DNA of 64,000 nucleotides from Methylobacterium brachiatum. GTDB taxonomy: Bacteria; Pseudomonadota; Alphaproteobacteria; Rhizobiales; Beijerinckiaceae. How positions within the stretch are numbered: the first letter of the stretch is position 1; every line of letters starts with the position of its first letter. A model generated the notes under the pieces. The model worked only from the letters and a program-made list of their open reading frames with translations, searched no databases and was not told the origin of the DNA. Location: positions 27,193 to 91,192 of the forward strand of contig NZ_JAJALK010000018.1 in assembly GCF_020523825.1 (NCBI RefSeq), written 5' to 3'. The position numbers were made by a program, and so were the translations under genes. Shown one piece after another: positions 53,313-61,954 of the stretch.

Positions 53313-54695
53313 TCAGGCGGTCTTCGTCACCGGCTGGGCCGGGACGTCGGCCCGCGCCAGCATCAGCTCGGCGAGCGTGTGGTAGAGCCCGCCGCGGCAG
53401 ACCGCCTTCGAGGCCGCGTCGGCGATCAAAGCCGCGACCATCAGCGGGATCATCATCGTGTGGTTCTGGGTCATCTCGGTGACGATCACGAAGCTGGTGA
53501 TCGGCGCCTGGAGCACGCCGGTGAGGTAGGCGACCATCCCGATCAGCACGAGGGCGCCCACCGGCATGTCCGGCAGCAAGCCGTGCACCGTCCCGCCGAT
53601 CCCGGCGCCCACCGCCAGCGACGGGGCGAACAGGCCGCCCGGAATGCCGCTGACCGAGCTGAGCACCGTGGCGGCGAATTTCAGCGGCGCGTAGGTCCAG
53701 CTGGTCGTGGCGTCGCCGTGCAGGATCGCCCGCGCCTCCTCGTAGCCGGTGCCGTAGGCGGTGCCCTGGGAGGCCAGCCCGCACAGGGCCACGCACAGGC
53801 CGCAGGCTGCCGCGAACACCACCGGCCGCGCCCGGATCAGGCGGCCGGCGGCCCCCGGCAGGCCCCGGGCGAACAGGATTACCAGGCGGCTGAACACCCC
53901 GCCGGCGAAGCCGCCCAGGGCGGCGAGCAGCGGCACGATCCAGCCGGCGGCCAGCGGCAGCTCCGCCTGGCTGGTGCCGAAATAGGTGTAGTTGCCGAGC
54001 AGCCAGAGGGAGGTGAGGCCGGCAGCCACGATCCCGGCGACGATCAGCCCGGACGAGCGTGCCTCATAGGCCCGGCCCAATTCCTCGATGCCGAACACGA
54101 TGCCGGCGAGCGGGGTGTTGAACGCCGCCGCGACCCCGGCCGCCCCGCCCGCGAGGAGCAGCCCCGGCAGGCGGTCGGGCGTCAGGCGGCCGAAGGCGGC
54201 CATGATCGCCGCGCCGACCTGCACGGTCGGCCCTTCGCGCCCGGCCGAGGCGCCGCACAGCAGGCCGAGGAACAGGACCAGCACCTTGCCGCAGGCCACG
54301 CGTGGCGAGATCAGCGAGAACCGGAACCGTTCATCGCGGGCGTGCCGGGCCGCGATCACCTGCGGGATGCCGGACCCCTGCGAGTTCGGGAACACCGTCC
54401 GGGCCAGCAGCGCGGCCAGCGCGAAGCCCGCCGGCGTGAGCACCAGGGCGATCAGCGGCGACGGCGCGGTCAACCGCCGGAACCCCTCCTGCGCCAGGTC
54501 GGCGCCCTTGGCCATCAGCACCGCGGCCAACCCGACGCAGATGCCGCCGGCCAGGAACAGCAACCGCCCCCGCCACAGCGGATAGGCTTCGAGCGAGGCC
54601 GAGCGCAGGCGGGTGATCGAGCGGCGGTAGCGGGAGCGTCTCGGCCCCGAGCCCGCGGGCTCGATCGTCGTCGGTGCGTCCCGCATCTCGGTCAT
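53313..54695 (-). CDS. ClC family chloride channel/transporter
   Basis: The 460-residue protein has about ten to twelve membrane segments and the ClC selectivity motifs: NSQGSGIPQV (GSGIP), GREGPTVQVGAAI (gating Glu in G-x-E-G-P) and SGIPGGLFAPSLAVGAGIG (G-x-F-x-P). No CBS domains follow, as in most bacterial ClC proteins. It exports or exchanges chloride, or another small anion, and may take part in acid tolerance. The ion cannot be settled, since the helix-F loop reads RFSLI... without the usual diagnostic. Start and length are normal. It converges on the chemoreceptor gene. Confidence 0.93.
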   Translation of the reverse strand: MTEMRDAPTTIEPAGSGPRRSRYRRSITRLRSASLEAYPLWRGRLLFLAGGICVGLAAVLMAKGADLAQEGFRRLTAPSPLIALVLTPAGFALAALLARTVFPNSQGSGIPQVIAARHARDERFRFSLISPRVACGKVLVLFLGLLCGASAGREGPTVQVGAAIMAAFGRLTPDRLPGLLLAGGAAGVAAAFNTPLAGIVFGIEELGRAYEARSSGLIVAGIVAAGLTSLWLLGNYTYFGTSQAELPLAAGWIVPLLAALGGFAGGVFSRLVILFARGLPGAAGRLIRARPVVFAAACGLCVALCGLASQGTAYGTGYEEARAILHGDATTSWTYAPLKFAATVLSSVSGIPGGLFAPSLAVGAGIGGTVHGLLPDMPVGALVLIGMVAYLTGVLQAPITSFVIVTEMTQNHTMMIPLMVAALIADAASKAVCRGGLYHTLAELMLARADVPAQPVTKTA

Positions 54696-54798
54696 GACAG
54701 GCTACTTCGTCCGCAAAGCCGGAGCATGCGGTATAGCGTGGCGCGCGGGGAATGGGGCATCACCCAGAAGACCCATCCGCATGGCGGATCTCCAAGTC

Positions 54799-54922
54799 AC
54801 CCCCTCATCCTGAGGCGGCGGAGCGCAGCGCAGCCCTCGAAGGAGCCCTCCAGCGATCGCGCGGGCAACTGGAGCCCTCCTTCGAGGCGCCCGCTGCGCG
54901 GCCGCACCTCAGGATGAGGGGG
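54799..54922. repeat. Family A palindromic repeat, copy 2 (complete)
   Basis: CCTCATCCTGAGG (54803-54815) and CCTCAGGATGAGG (54907-54919) are exact inverted ends. Inner arms CCTCGAAGGAGCCCTCCAG and CTGGAGCCCTCCTTCGAGG mirror each other around a short variable centre. The unit lies between the ClC and photolyase genes. Confidence 0.85.
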
Positions 54923-54956
54923 TCTGGTGGGAGCAGGCTGGGTCCGAACAGGCCGC

Positions 54957-56345
54957 TCACCCCTCCGCCGCACAGAGCCGCTCCACCGCCTTTACATAGC
55001 CCTTCGCGTCGAACTTCTTCAGCGAGTTCTCGCTCTGGTAGCGGACGGTGCCGAAGATCGGGCGGCGCTGCCAGGGGCGGTCGTGCAGGCCGTAGACCCA
55101 GGCGACGTTGGTGAAGGAGTTCGGGTCGCGCCCGTCCAGGAAGTAGCGGTTGTTCAGCCGCAGCGTCCGGGCGAAGCCCTCCTCGGGCGAGGGCGACCAT
55201 TCCAGGATCTTCTTGCCCCAGTACATCCGCAGCTGGTTGTGCATGTAGCCGGTCTCGCGCATCTCCCGCATCGCGGCGTTCCAATAATGGTCGTGGGTCT
55301 CGCCGGCCGCGAGCTGGGCCTCCGAATAGAGGGTCGGGCGCGCGTCCTCGGCCTGCTCGGCCAACGTCTTGCGCGCCCAGTCCGGCACCGCCTTGTCGTA
55401 ATCGTCGTAGCCCTCCGTGTAGAAGACGTGGTTCATGGCGAGCTCGCGCCGGACGATCAGCTCCTCCAGGTAGGCGCCGCGGTCGTCGTCGTCCCCGACC
55501 TTGGCCTCCCGCACCGCCAGGGCGATCTCCACCGGCGAGATCTGGCCGAAATGCAGGAACGGGCTCATGTGGGAGGCGGCGGCCGCCTCGGGCATGTTGC
55601 GGCCGGCGCCATAGCCCGCGAACCCGTCCGCCAGGAACGCCTTCAGGCGCTTGCGCGCCTCGGTCTCGCCGCCGGTGAAGCGCTTCACCGGCCCGACCAC
55701 CCGGTCGAGGCTCATCCCGGCGAGCACCGCCTCCGGATCGGAGACGTCGATCTCGCCCTCGGGCGTCACGTCCGTCGCGGCATGCTTGAGCTTGCGGGGC
55801 TTCAGGTCGGCGATGAACGGGTCCCAGAGCCGGTTCAGCTTCGGCCGGAGCGTCCGGGCGGCGAATTCGTGCTTGTTCGAGGCGGTCTCCACCGGCACGA
55901 CCACGTCGCCCTCGACCTGGACGATCCGGGTCTTCACCGCCTTCGCGATCTCCCGGTACCAGCCCTTCTGGATGGCGAGGTAGCCCCGGTCGAGCACCAG
56001 CAGCGCCGCCTCCTCGGCCAGGTCGATGGCGATCTTGGCGGGCGCGCATTTGCGCATCACGAATCCGACGCCGCGCTTCTCCAGACCGGCCTTCGCATCC
56101 GCGAGACCCTGGAGCAGGAAGGCGTAGTGGCGGGCATTGGCCTCGGGGAAGCCGCTGGCACCGTCGAGCAGCCCGAAGCAGGCGATCACCGGCAGGTCGA
56201 GCCGGTTCGCCTCCTCGATGGCGAATTCGAGGGCCGGGTTGAACCGGGCGCGGTTGGCCTGCTGAAGGAGATACAGAACGTAACGCCCGTCCGCCCGCGG
56301 CTCGACATCGTTCAGAACCCGGATCCGCTCGCCCTGGATCGCCAT
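54957..56345 (-). CDS. phr: Class II CPD photolyase
   Basis: The 462-residue flavoprotein has a photolyase N-terminal domain and the C-terminal FAD-binding domain. Class II signatures are TGYMHNQLRMYWGKKILEWS and FLDGRDPNSFTNVAWVYGLH. It uses FADH- and light to repair cyclobutane pyrimidine dimers. The ATG at 56345 (MAIQGERIRVLNDVEPR) was preferred; a GTG four codons earlier is possible. Class II photolyases are uncommon in bacteria but are known in Methylobacterium and related aerobes. Expected FAD-binding and tryptophan-rich C-terminal segments are present. Confidence 0.9.
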   Translation of the reverse strand: MAIQGERIRVLNDVEPRADGRYVLYLLQQANRARFNPALEFAIEEANRLDLPVIACFGLLDGASGFPEANARHYAFLLQGLADAKAGLEKRGVGFVMRKCAPAKIAIDLAEEAALLVLDRGYLAIQKGWYREIAKAVKTRIVQVEGDVVVPVETASNKHEFAARTLRPKLNRLWDPFIADLKPRKLKHAATDVTPEGEIDVSDPEAVLAGMSLDRVVGPVKRFTGGETEARKRLKAFLADGFAGYGAGRNMPEAAAASHMSPFLHFGQISPVEIALAVREAKVGDDDDRGAYLEELIVRRELAMNHVFYTEGYDDYDKAVPDWARKTLAEQAEDARPTLYSEAQLAAGETHDHYWNAAMREMRETGYMHNQLRMYWGKKILEWSPSPEEGFARTLRLNNRYFLDGRDPNSFTNVAWVYGLHDRPWQRRPIFGTVRYQSENSLKKFDAKGYVKAVERLCAAEG

Positions 56346-56622
56346 ATTCGCACGCACGCTTTCTTCACTTGGATCACAAGAGACTTGGCCGGAAACCTAG
56401 AGCGGGCGACGAATTCGTCCGTCCAGCCGGCCGTCGTGAAATGCCGCAGTGAAATCATCAGCCGGCAACCGACACGGCGCAGCGAAACCAGGGTTTCTCA
56501 AAGGTTTACGTCCGGTTTTGTCGGCCGATCGCGCATCAGATCTGTTGTCCGGCACCCCGAAACGGCTGCGACATTTTCGACACAGCCGGTTCGTGATCCG
56601 TCCTGAGCCGTATAAAAGGACA

Positions 56623-56767
56623 GCCTTTCTGTCCGAACGCCCTTGTAATTTTTCGCGATGCGCGCAGATTGTGCAGCGCGGGATGGCGATGGCGTCGCGA
56701 TCCCGCTGCCCTTCTTGGGCGTTTCCTCCCTAGACTTCGGGCCGCTCCTTCGGGGGTGGCCTTTTTT
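56623..56767 (+). ncRNA. Structured small RNA, possible 6S RNA
   Basis: A -10-like TATAAA at 56611 predicts a start near 56623. The RNA would then fold as follows. GAACGCCC (56635-56642) pairs with GGGCGTT(T)C (56718-56726) as a closing stem, and an asymmetric unpaired region follows. An apical hairpin is formed by GCGGGAT with ATCCCGC and GCGA with TCGC (about 56679-56709). The 3' end is a terminator stem with a TTCG loop and six T residues. Length (about 145) and the stem-bubble-hairpin layout resemble 6S RNA, and the stretch GGGCGTTTCCTCCC fits my recollection of alphaproteobacterial 6S. Identity is unproven. Confidence 0.45.
56740..56767 (+). terminator. UUCG-loop intrinsic terminator
   Basis: GGCCGCTCC (56740-56748) pairs with GGGGTGGCC (56753-56761), with two G-U pairs, over a TTCG tetraloop and is followed by six T residues. 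No protein gene ends just upstream, which points to a non-coding transcript. Confidence 0.85.
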
Positions 56768-56874
56768 CTTGTCCGCCCGCCTCTGTCACCGAAGCGCGGC
56801 CGGAGCGCTGGTCCCGGACCGCGCGGCGCGTCATGCTCGCGGTGAGCGCCGGGACAGGCGCCGGAGGATACGCC

Positions 56875-57993
56875 ATGAGGATGTTTTCGCGCGCGCTGCC
56901 GGCGCTCGCCTGCCTGCTCGCCCTGGCGGGGCCCGCAACGGCCGCGGATGCGCCGCGCTTCCAGGTCGATCCGGCCTGGCCGAAGCCGCTGCCGAACGAC
57001 TGGATCCTGGGCCAGGCCGCGGGCGTCGCGGTGGACGCGCAGGACCATGTCTGGGTGGTCCAGCGGCCGCGCACGCTCACCGACGACGAGAAGGCCGCGA
57101 GCCTCGATCCGCCGCGCAGCAAGTGCTGCAAGCCCGCGCCGCCGGTGCTCGAATTCGCCCAGGACGGCACGCTGCTGCGCAGCTGGGGCGGCCCCGGCGA
57201 GGGCTACGACTGGCCCACCAACGAGCACGGCATCCAGATCGACGAGAAGGGCTTCGTCTGGATCGCCGGCAACGGCGACCAGGACGGCCAGCTCCTGAAG
57301 TTCACGCCCGACGGCAAGTTCGTCCTGCAGATCGGCAAGTCCGGCCCGCAGACCGACAGCCGCGACACCAGCCGCCTCGGCAAGCCCGCCAATGTCGATT
57401 TCGACAGGGCGGCCAACGAGGTCTACGTGGCGGACGGCTACTACAACCACCGCATCATCGTGTTCGACCGGGACAGCGGGGCGTTCAAGCGGATGTGGGG
57501 CGCCTACGGCAAGCCGCCCACCGACGACAAGCTCGGCCCCTACGATCCGGCCGCCGCCCCGCGCCAGCAATTCGCCAACCCGGTCCATTGCGTGCGCATC
57601 GCCCATGACGGGCTGGTCTATGTCTGCGACCGCACCAACAACCGGATCCAGGTGTTCCAGAAGGACGGCAGCTTCGTGAAGGAGTTCGTCGTCGAGAAGG
57701 ACACCCGGGCCAACGGCTCGGTCTGGGAGCTGGCCCTCTGGCCGGATGCCGACGAGACCTACCTGCTCAACGCCGACGGGGCCAACAACGAGGTCCGCAC
57801 CCTCGACCGCGCCACCGGCGCGACGGTGGGCGCCTTCGGCCGCAACGGCCGCATGGCGGGCCAGTTTCACTGGGTCCACAATCTCGCGGTCGATTCCAAG
57901 GGCAACGTGTTCACCACCGAGGTCGACACCGGCAAGCGGGCGCAGAAGTTTTTGGCGGTGGGGACTTTCGTGCTGCGCAAGCGGGTGCCGTGA
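56875..57993 (+). CDS. Periplasmic NHL-repeat beta-propeller protein
   Basis: The 372-residue product has a signal peptide (MFSRALPALACLLALAGPAT, then AADAPRF) and a series of NHL-type blades, such as QIDEKGFVWIAGNGDQDGQL, NEVYVADGYYNHRIIVFDR and DGLVYVCDRTNNRIQVFQKD. Propellers of this type are often binding platforms or lactonase-like enzymes. A GGAGGA ribosome binding site precedes ATG 56875. Its stop overlaps the GTG start of bciA by four bases, so the two are translationally coupled. A role linked to pigment synthesis is possible but unproved. Confidence 0.85.
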   Translation: MRMFSRALPALACLLALAGPATAADAPRFQVDPAWPKPLPNDWILGQAAGVAVDAQDHVWVVQRPRTLTDDEKAASLDPPRSKCCKPAPPVLEFAQDGTLLRSWGGPGEGYDWPTNEHGIQIDEKGFVWIAGNGDQDGQLLKFTPDGKFVLQIGKSGPQTDSRDTSRLGKPANVDFDRAANEVYVADGYYNHRIIVFDRDSGAFKRMWGAYGKPPTDDKLGPYDPAAAPRQQFANPVHCVRIAHDGLVYVCDRTNNRIQVFQKDGSFVKEFVVEKDTRANGSVWELALWPDADETYLLNADGANNEVRTLDRATGATVGAFGRNGRMAGQFHWVHNLAVDSKGNVFTTEVDTGKRAQKFLAVGTFVLRKRVP

Positions 57994-58970
57994 CGGCGGA
58001 TCGGCCGGACGGCACGGCACCCCGGCGCGTCCTCGTCCTGGGCGGCACCGGGACGATCGGCCGGGCGACGGTGCGGGCGCTGGCGGCGCGCGGTCACGCG
58101 GTCGTCTGCCTCGTGCGGCGGCCCGCCCCGTTCCCTGCGGGCGTCACCGCGCGGGTCGCGGACGTGACCGATCCGGCCGCGCTCGCGCGCGACGGCATCC
58201 GCGGCGAGCCGTTCGACGTCCTGGTCTCGTGTCTCGCCTCGCGCACCGGCTTGCCCGACGACGCCTGGGCGATCGATTACCGAGCGCAGGTGAACGCGCT
58301 GGAGGCCGCCAGGGCGGCCGGCGTCACGCAGGTCATCCTGCTCTCGGCGATCTGCGTCCAGAAGCCGGTCCTCGCCTTCCAGCACGCCAAGCTGGCCTTC
58401 GAGCGGGTTCTGATGGAATCGGGCCTCGCCTACACGATCGTGCGGCCGACCGCGTTCTTCAAATCACTCTCGGGGCAGATCGACCGCGTGCGGCGCGGCA
58501 AGCCGTTCCTGGTCTTCGGCGACGGGATGCTGACCGCCTGCAAGCCGATCAGCGACGACGACCTGGGCGGCTACCTCGCCGACTGCATCGACGACGCGGA
58601 CCGGCGCAATCGCGTGCTCCCGATCGGGGGCCCGGGTGAGGCGATCACCCCGAAGGCGCAGGGCGAGCACCTGTTCGCCCTGCTGGGGCGCGCGCCGCGC
58701 TTCCGGCACGTACCGGTAGCGCTGCTGGACGCGATCATCGCCGTCCTGGGCACGCTCGGGCGGTGGGTCCCTGCCCTGGCCGCCAAGGCCGAGCTCGCCC
58801 GCATCGGGCGCTACTACGCCACGGAATCGATGCTCGTGCTGGATCCGGCGACGGGCCGCTACGATGCCGGCGCCACGCCCTCGACGGGCTCTGACACGCT
58901 GTTCGCCTACTACGCCCGGGTCGTCCGGGGCGAGGCCGTCGCCGAGCGTGGCGACCACGCGGTGTTCTGA
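57990..58970 (+). CDS. bciA: Divinyl (proto)chlorophyllide a 8-vinyl-reductase BciA
   Basis: The 326-residue NAD(P)H-dependent SDR-like enzyme has the nucleotide motif VLVLGGTGTIGRATVRALAA. BciA-specific stretches are VSCLASRTGLPDDAWAIDYR, LLSAICVQKPVLAFQHAKL, IVRPTAFFKSLSGQIDRVRR, FGDGMLTACKPISDDDLGGY, RIGRYYATESMLVLDPATG and a C-terminal GDHAVF. BciA reduces the C8 vinyl group in bacteriochlorophyll synthesis, so the host should be phototrophic. The GTG start at 57990 overlaps the beta-propeller gene by four bases. It is not next to other bch, crt or puf genes. Product identity is well supported; the link to the propeller is inference. Confidence 0.9.
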   Translation: MTADRPDGTAPRRVLVLGGTGTIGRATVRALAARGHAVVCLVRRPAPFPAGVTARVADVTDPAALARDGIRGEPFDVLVSCLASRTGLPDDAWAIDYRAQVNALEAARAAGVTQVILLSAICVQKPVLAFQHAKLAFERVLMESGLAYTIVRPTAFFKSLSGQIDRVRRGKPFLVFGDGMLTACKPISDDDLGGYLADCIDDADRRNRVLPIGGPGEAITPKAQGEHLFALLGRAPRFRHVPVALLDAIIAVLGTLGRWVPALAAKAELARIGRYYATESMLVLDPATGRYDAGATPSTGSDTLFAYYARVVRGEAVAERGDHAVF

Positions 58971-59024
58971 CAGCACGGACAACAGGCGCCGAAGACCGTG
59001 CCTGCCCCGTTTTCCCGGTCTCGA

Positions 59025-59146
59025 CCTCATCCTGAGGTGCCCGCACCAGCGGGCCTCGAAGGAGCGCGCCAGATGGCTCAGCGAGCTCTGGAGGGCTCCT
59101 TCGAGGCCAAGCGATCTGCGATCGCCCGGCACCTCAGGATGAGGGG
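59025..59146. repeat. Family A palindromic repeat, copy 3 (complete)
   Basis: CCTCATCCTGAGG (59025-59037) and CCTCAGGATGAGG (59132-59144) are exact inverted ends. Inner parts GCCTCGAAGGAG and CTCCTTCGAGGC mirror each other. It fills most of the space after bciA, before the convergent phosphatase gene, and may serve as a terminator for both. Confidence 0.85.
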
Positions 59147-59237
59147 GTGATTGGGAGTGCCGTCACTCGGAACCGTCCACCGGCCAAGAGCGCGACGTCA
59201 AGCAGGCCCTCAGAGGGGCTCGCGAGCATCGCGCCCG

Positions 59238-60650
59238 TCAGCGCGCGGCGCTCGCCCCCGCCCGGCTCGCCGCCAGCGCCGCGGCCTTCCCGGCCGCCGC
59301 GTAGAGGTTGATCCGGGAATACACCCCGAATTCCGAGCCGTCGTCCAGGAAGCCGCCGCCCGGGCCCTGCGTCTCGGTCAGGATGGCGTTGGCCTCCTCA
59401 AGCGTGAGCGCCGGGAAGGCCGCGGTCAGCAGGTGGCCGGCCTCCGGGGCGATCTTGCCGACATCCTCCCGGGCGTTGGCGGTGGCGTCGTGCACGACAG
59501 GCAACCCGTAGGTCTGGGTCGCCTCGTAGAAGGCCGCGTTGGCGGCCGGGTCCTTGAACCGGCCGGTATCCTGCGCGGCGCAAGCCACCACCGTGTCGCC
59601 GCAGCCGGCCTTGAGCGCGTCGGTCATAGCCGCGCGGGCCTCCTTCAGGAGCGCCCGGTAATCGGTCACGCCGACGCGCTTGTCCGCATCGGTCGCGTTC
59701 GCGTCGATCACCGCCGGGTTCTTCCGGATCTGGCCGACATAGGCCGGATCGTTGGCGAGCAGATGCGCCACCGCGTGGAGCGAGGTCGCGCGCCCGCCGA
59801 TCACGTCCATGGCGTAATGCGCCCCGACGATGATCCGGTCGTTGCCGTACTCGGCGGCGCGGGCGACCATCTGCTGGTAGCGCTCCGGCACCAGCAGGGC
59901 GAGGATCAGCGACTCGGTGTAGCCGTAGGTCGTGTGGCCGCTGGGATAGGACGGGCTGTCGACGAGATCCTGCTTCGGGCCGCGCAGCCAGTCGAGGGAG
60001 TGGGAGGCCTCGCCGAAATAATCGGCGCCCCGGTAGGCCTGGAGATGCGGCAGGGTCTGGAACGGGCGTGAATTGCCGAACCGGTCGGCCCCGGGGCTGC
60101 CCGCCGGCCGACCATAGGCCTTGCCGAACACGTCGGTGACGGTGCCGTCGGTGAGGAGCGCGCTGGCCTCGGCCGAGATTGCCTGCTTGCCGTTGGTGGT
60201 GGCGTTGCCGAAGAAGTACTTGCCCGAATTCGAATCCGACTTGGTGACGTTGTTGGTATAGCCGATCAGGTCGGCCACCGTCGGCGCGACGCTGGTGAAG
60301 GTCTTGTAGTCGCTGTAGCGCGCCCGGCCTTGATAGGCGGTGGCGAGGGCCGTGCCGAGGCCGTCGGCGAGTCCGGTGGCGTTGCCGTCGGTGATGAAGC
60401 AGTCCCGCAGCGCCAGCTGCTGCTGCTCGGGAAAGGGCAGCAAGGTCGGCTGCTTGAGGGCGCCGGTCTGGATATCGCCGGTCACCCGCAGGTTGGCGTC
60501 GAGCGCCGCCTTGCCCGCCGGGCTTCCCTGCAGCCGGGCCACCGGGGCCAGGCCGCGCAGCGCGGTGAGGTTGGCGGGCGATTGCGCGAGCGCCTGGAGC
60601 GGCAGCGCCGTCCCGAGCAGTGCCAGGCCGAGTCTCAGCGTCCCGATCAT
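59238..60650 (-). CDS. PAP2-type periplasmic acid phosphatase
   Basis: The 470-residue product has a signal peptide (LRLGLALLGTALPLQALAQ) and a PAP2/vanadium-haloperoxidase-like domain. Visible motifs are SPSYPSGHTTYGYTESLIL (motif 2, P-S-G-H) and NDRIIVGAHYAMDVIGGR (motif 3). The protein is longer than class A acid phosphatases (about 250 residues), with an N-terminal repeat-like region and a C-terminal helical part. It hydrolyses phosphomonoesters in the periplasm; the natural substrate is unknown. It is followed on the same strand by nothing close and converges on bciA across a family A repeat. Confidence 0.85.
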   Translation of the reverse strand: MIGTLRLGLALLGTALPLQALAQSPANLTALRGLAPVARLQGSPAGKAALDANLRVTGDIQTGALKQPTLLPFPEQQQLALRDCFITDGNATGLADGLGTALATAYQGRARYSDYKTFTSVAPTVADLIGYTNNVTKSDSNSGKYFFGNATTNGKQAISAEASALLTDGTVTDVFGKAYGRPAGSPGADRFGNSRPFQTLPHLQAYRGADYFGEASHSLDWLRGPKQDLVDSPSYPSGHTTYGYTESLILALLVPERYQQMVARAAEYGNDRIIVGAHYAMDVIGGRATSLHAVAHLLANDPAYVGQIRKNPAVIDANATDADKRVGVTDYRALLKEARAAMTDALKAGCGDTVVACAAQDTGRFKDPAANAAFYEATQTYGLPVVHDATANAREDVGKIAPEAGHLLTAAFPALTLEEANAILTETQGPGGGFLDDGSEFGVYSRINLYAAAGKAAALAASRAGASAAR

Positions 60651-60685
60651 GCCGTCCCTCCGCGGGGTTCGTTCGAGCCGTCGCG

Positions 60686-61819
60686 TCAGCCCCGTGCCCG
60701 GGCCCGAATCATGAAGTTATCGTAGGTGTATTCTGCCACCTGGAACCAGAGATATTCCTCGTTCCGGAAGGTGCGCATCGCCTCGTAGACCCGGCGGAAA
60801 TCGGCGTTCTTGGCGGCGATCTCGGCATAGACGTCGTTGGCGTTCTTGAGCGCGCCCTCCATCACGTCCTGCGGGAACGGCCGCAGCTGGGCGCCGCCGG
60901 CGACCAGCCGGCGCAGGGCCTGCGGGTTGCGCGCATCGTACTTGGCCTGGACCTCGGCCCCGACCTCGGCGGCCGCCGCGCGCAGGATCGCCTGGTAGGC
61001 CTTCGGCAGCGCCTTCCACTTCTCGGCGTTGAACCAGAAGTGCAGCATGGCGCCGCCCTCCCAGAAGCCCGGGTAATGGTAGACCGGCGCCACCTTCTGC
61101 AGGCCGAGCCGCTCGTCGTCGTAGGGGCCGATCCACTCGGCGGCGTCGAGCTTCTTCGATTCCAGCGCCTGGTAGATCTCGGGTCCGGGCGTCGCCTGCG
61201 GCTGGACGCCGAACTTGGCGAGCACCTGCCCGCCCATGCCGCCGATGCGGAACTTGAGACCCTGGAGGTCGGCGACGCTCTTGATCTCGCGCCGGAACCA
61301 GCCGCCCATCTGCGCGCCGGTATTGCCCCCGGGCAGGCAGACCAGCCCGGATTTGGCGAAGACCTCGCTGAACAGCTCCGCCGCGCCGCCGGCCTGCCAC
61401 CAGGCGGCGGCACCCCGCGCATTGAGCCCGAACGGGATCGCGGTGGCCAGCGCGAAGGTCGGGTCCTTGGCTTGGCCGAGGGTCGCCGGGCCGTGGCCCA
61501 TCTCGACGGTGCCGGCCGACACGGCGTCGAGCAGGGTCTCGGCCGGGACCGGCTCGCCGGGGCCGAGCACCTGGATCTGGAAGCGGCCGTCGGTGGCCTC
61601 GGCGACGATCCGGCTCAGGGCCTCGGGGGCGCCGAACAGGATATCGAGGTTCTTGGCGTAGGCCGAGGACAGGCGCCAGCGCAGCTCCGGGGCGCCCTGG
61701 GCTCGGGCGGGCGCGGCCAACGGCGCGGTGATCGCCGCGCCGAGGCCGGCGGTCAGCACCGCGCGGCGGCGCGGTCCGGCAGCGCGTGGGGGCGCAGTAT
61801 GAGGCTCGTCCAACGGCAT
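60686..61819 (-). CDS. dctP: TRAP transporter solute-binding protein (DctP type)
   Basis: The 377-residue protein starts MPLDEPHTAPPRAAGPRRRA and has a Tat-like signal (RRRAVLTAGLGAAITAPLAA). The DctP fold follows, with LRWRLSSAYAKNLDILFGAP, GPATLGQAKDPTFALATAIP and LKFRIGGMGGQVLAKFGV. Conserved parts include EWIGPYDDERLGLQKVA. TRAP proteins bind organic acids or keto acids for sodium-driven uptake. No dctQ or dctM membrane genes adjoin, so it is an orphan or partners elsewhere. The ATG at 61819 was chosen because the twin-arginine signal begins there. Confidence 0.88.
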   Translation of the reverse strand: MPLDEPHTAPPRAAGPRRRAVLTAGLGAAITAPLAAPARAQGAPELRWRLSSAYAKNLDILFGAPEALSRIVAEATDGRFQIQVLGPGEPVPAETLLDAVSAGTVEMGHGPATLGQAKDPTFALATAIPFGLNARGAAAWWQAGGAAELFSEVFAKSGLVCLPGGNTGAQMGGWFRREIKSVADLQGLKFRIGGMGGQVLAKFGVQPQATPGPEIYQALESKKLDAAEWIGPYDDERLGLQKVAPVYHYPGFWEGGAMLHFWFNAEKWKALPKAYQAILRAAAAEVGAEVQAKYDARNPQALRRLVAGGAQLRPFPQDVMEGALKNANDVYAEIAAKNADFRRVYEAMRTFRNEEYLWFQVAEYTYDNFMIRARARG

Positions 61820-61954
61820 CTCGTCTGAGCGTGTCCAATCCGGCCGGCGCGCAGGTAGCACGTCCGCGCCCATTCTCGAAAGCGTCTCCGGATGGCGCCG
61901 CCGTGGCGCCATGGCGCCTCGAAACCGCCGATCGCCCGTGTTAGGCGCCCGGCC

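Larger units (their letters stand above)
56346..56874. other. 529-base intergenic region with a probable small-RNA locus
   Basis: A TATAAA hexamer (56611-56616), a series of stem-loops and a strong UUCG-type terminator lie in the last 260 bases on the plus strand. No convincing protein gene fits this stretch. The first 250 bases beside phr contain nothing recognised except the presumed phr promoter. Confidence 0.6.
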
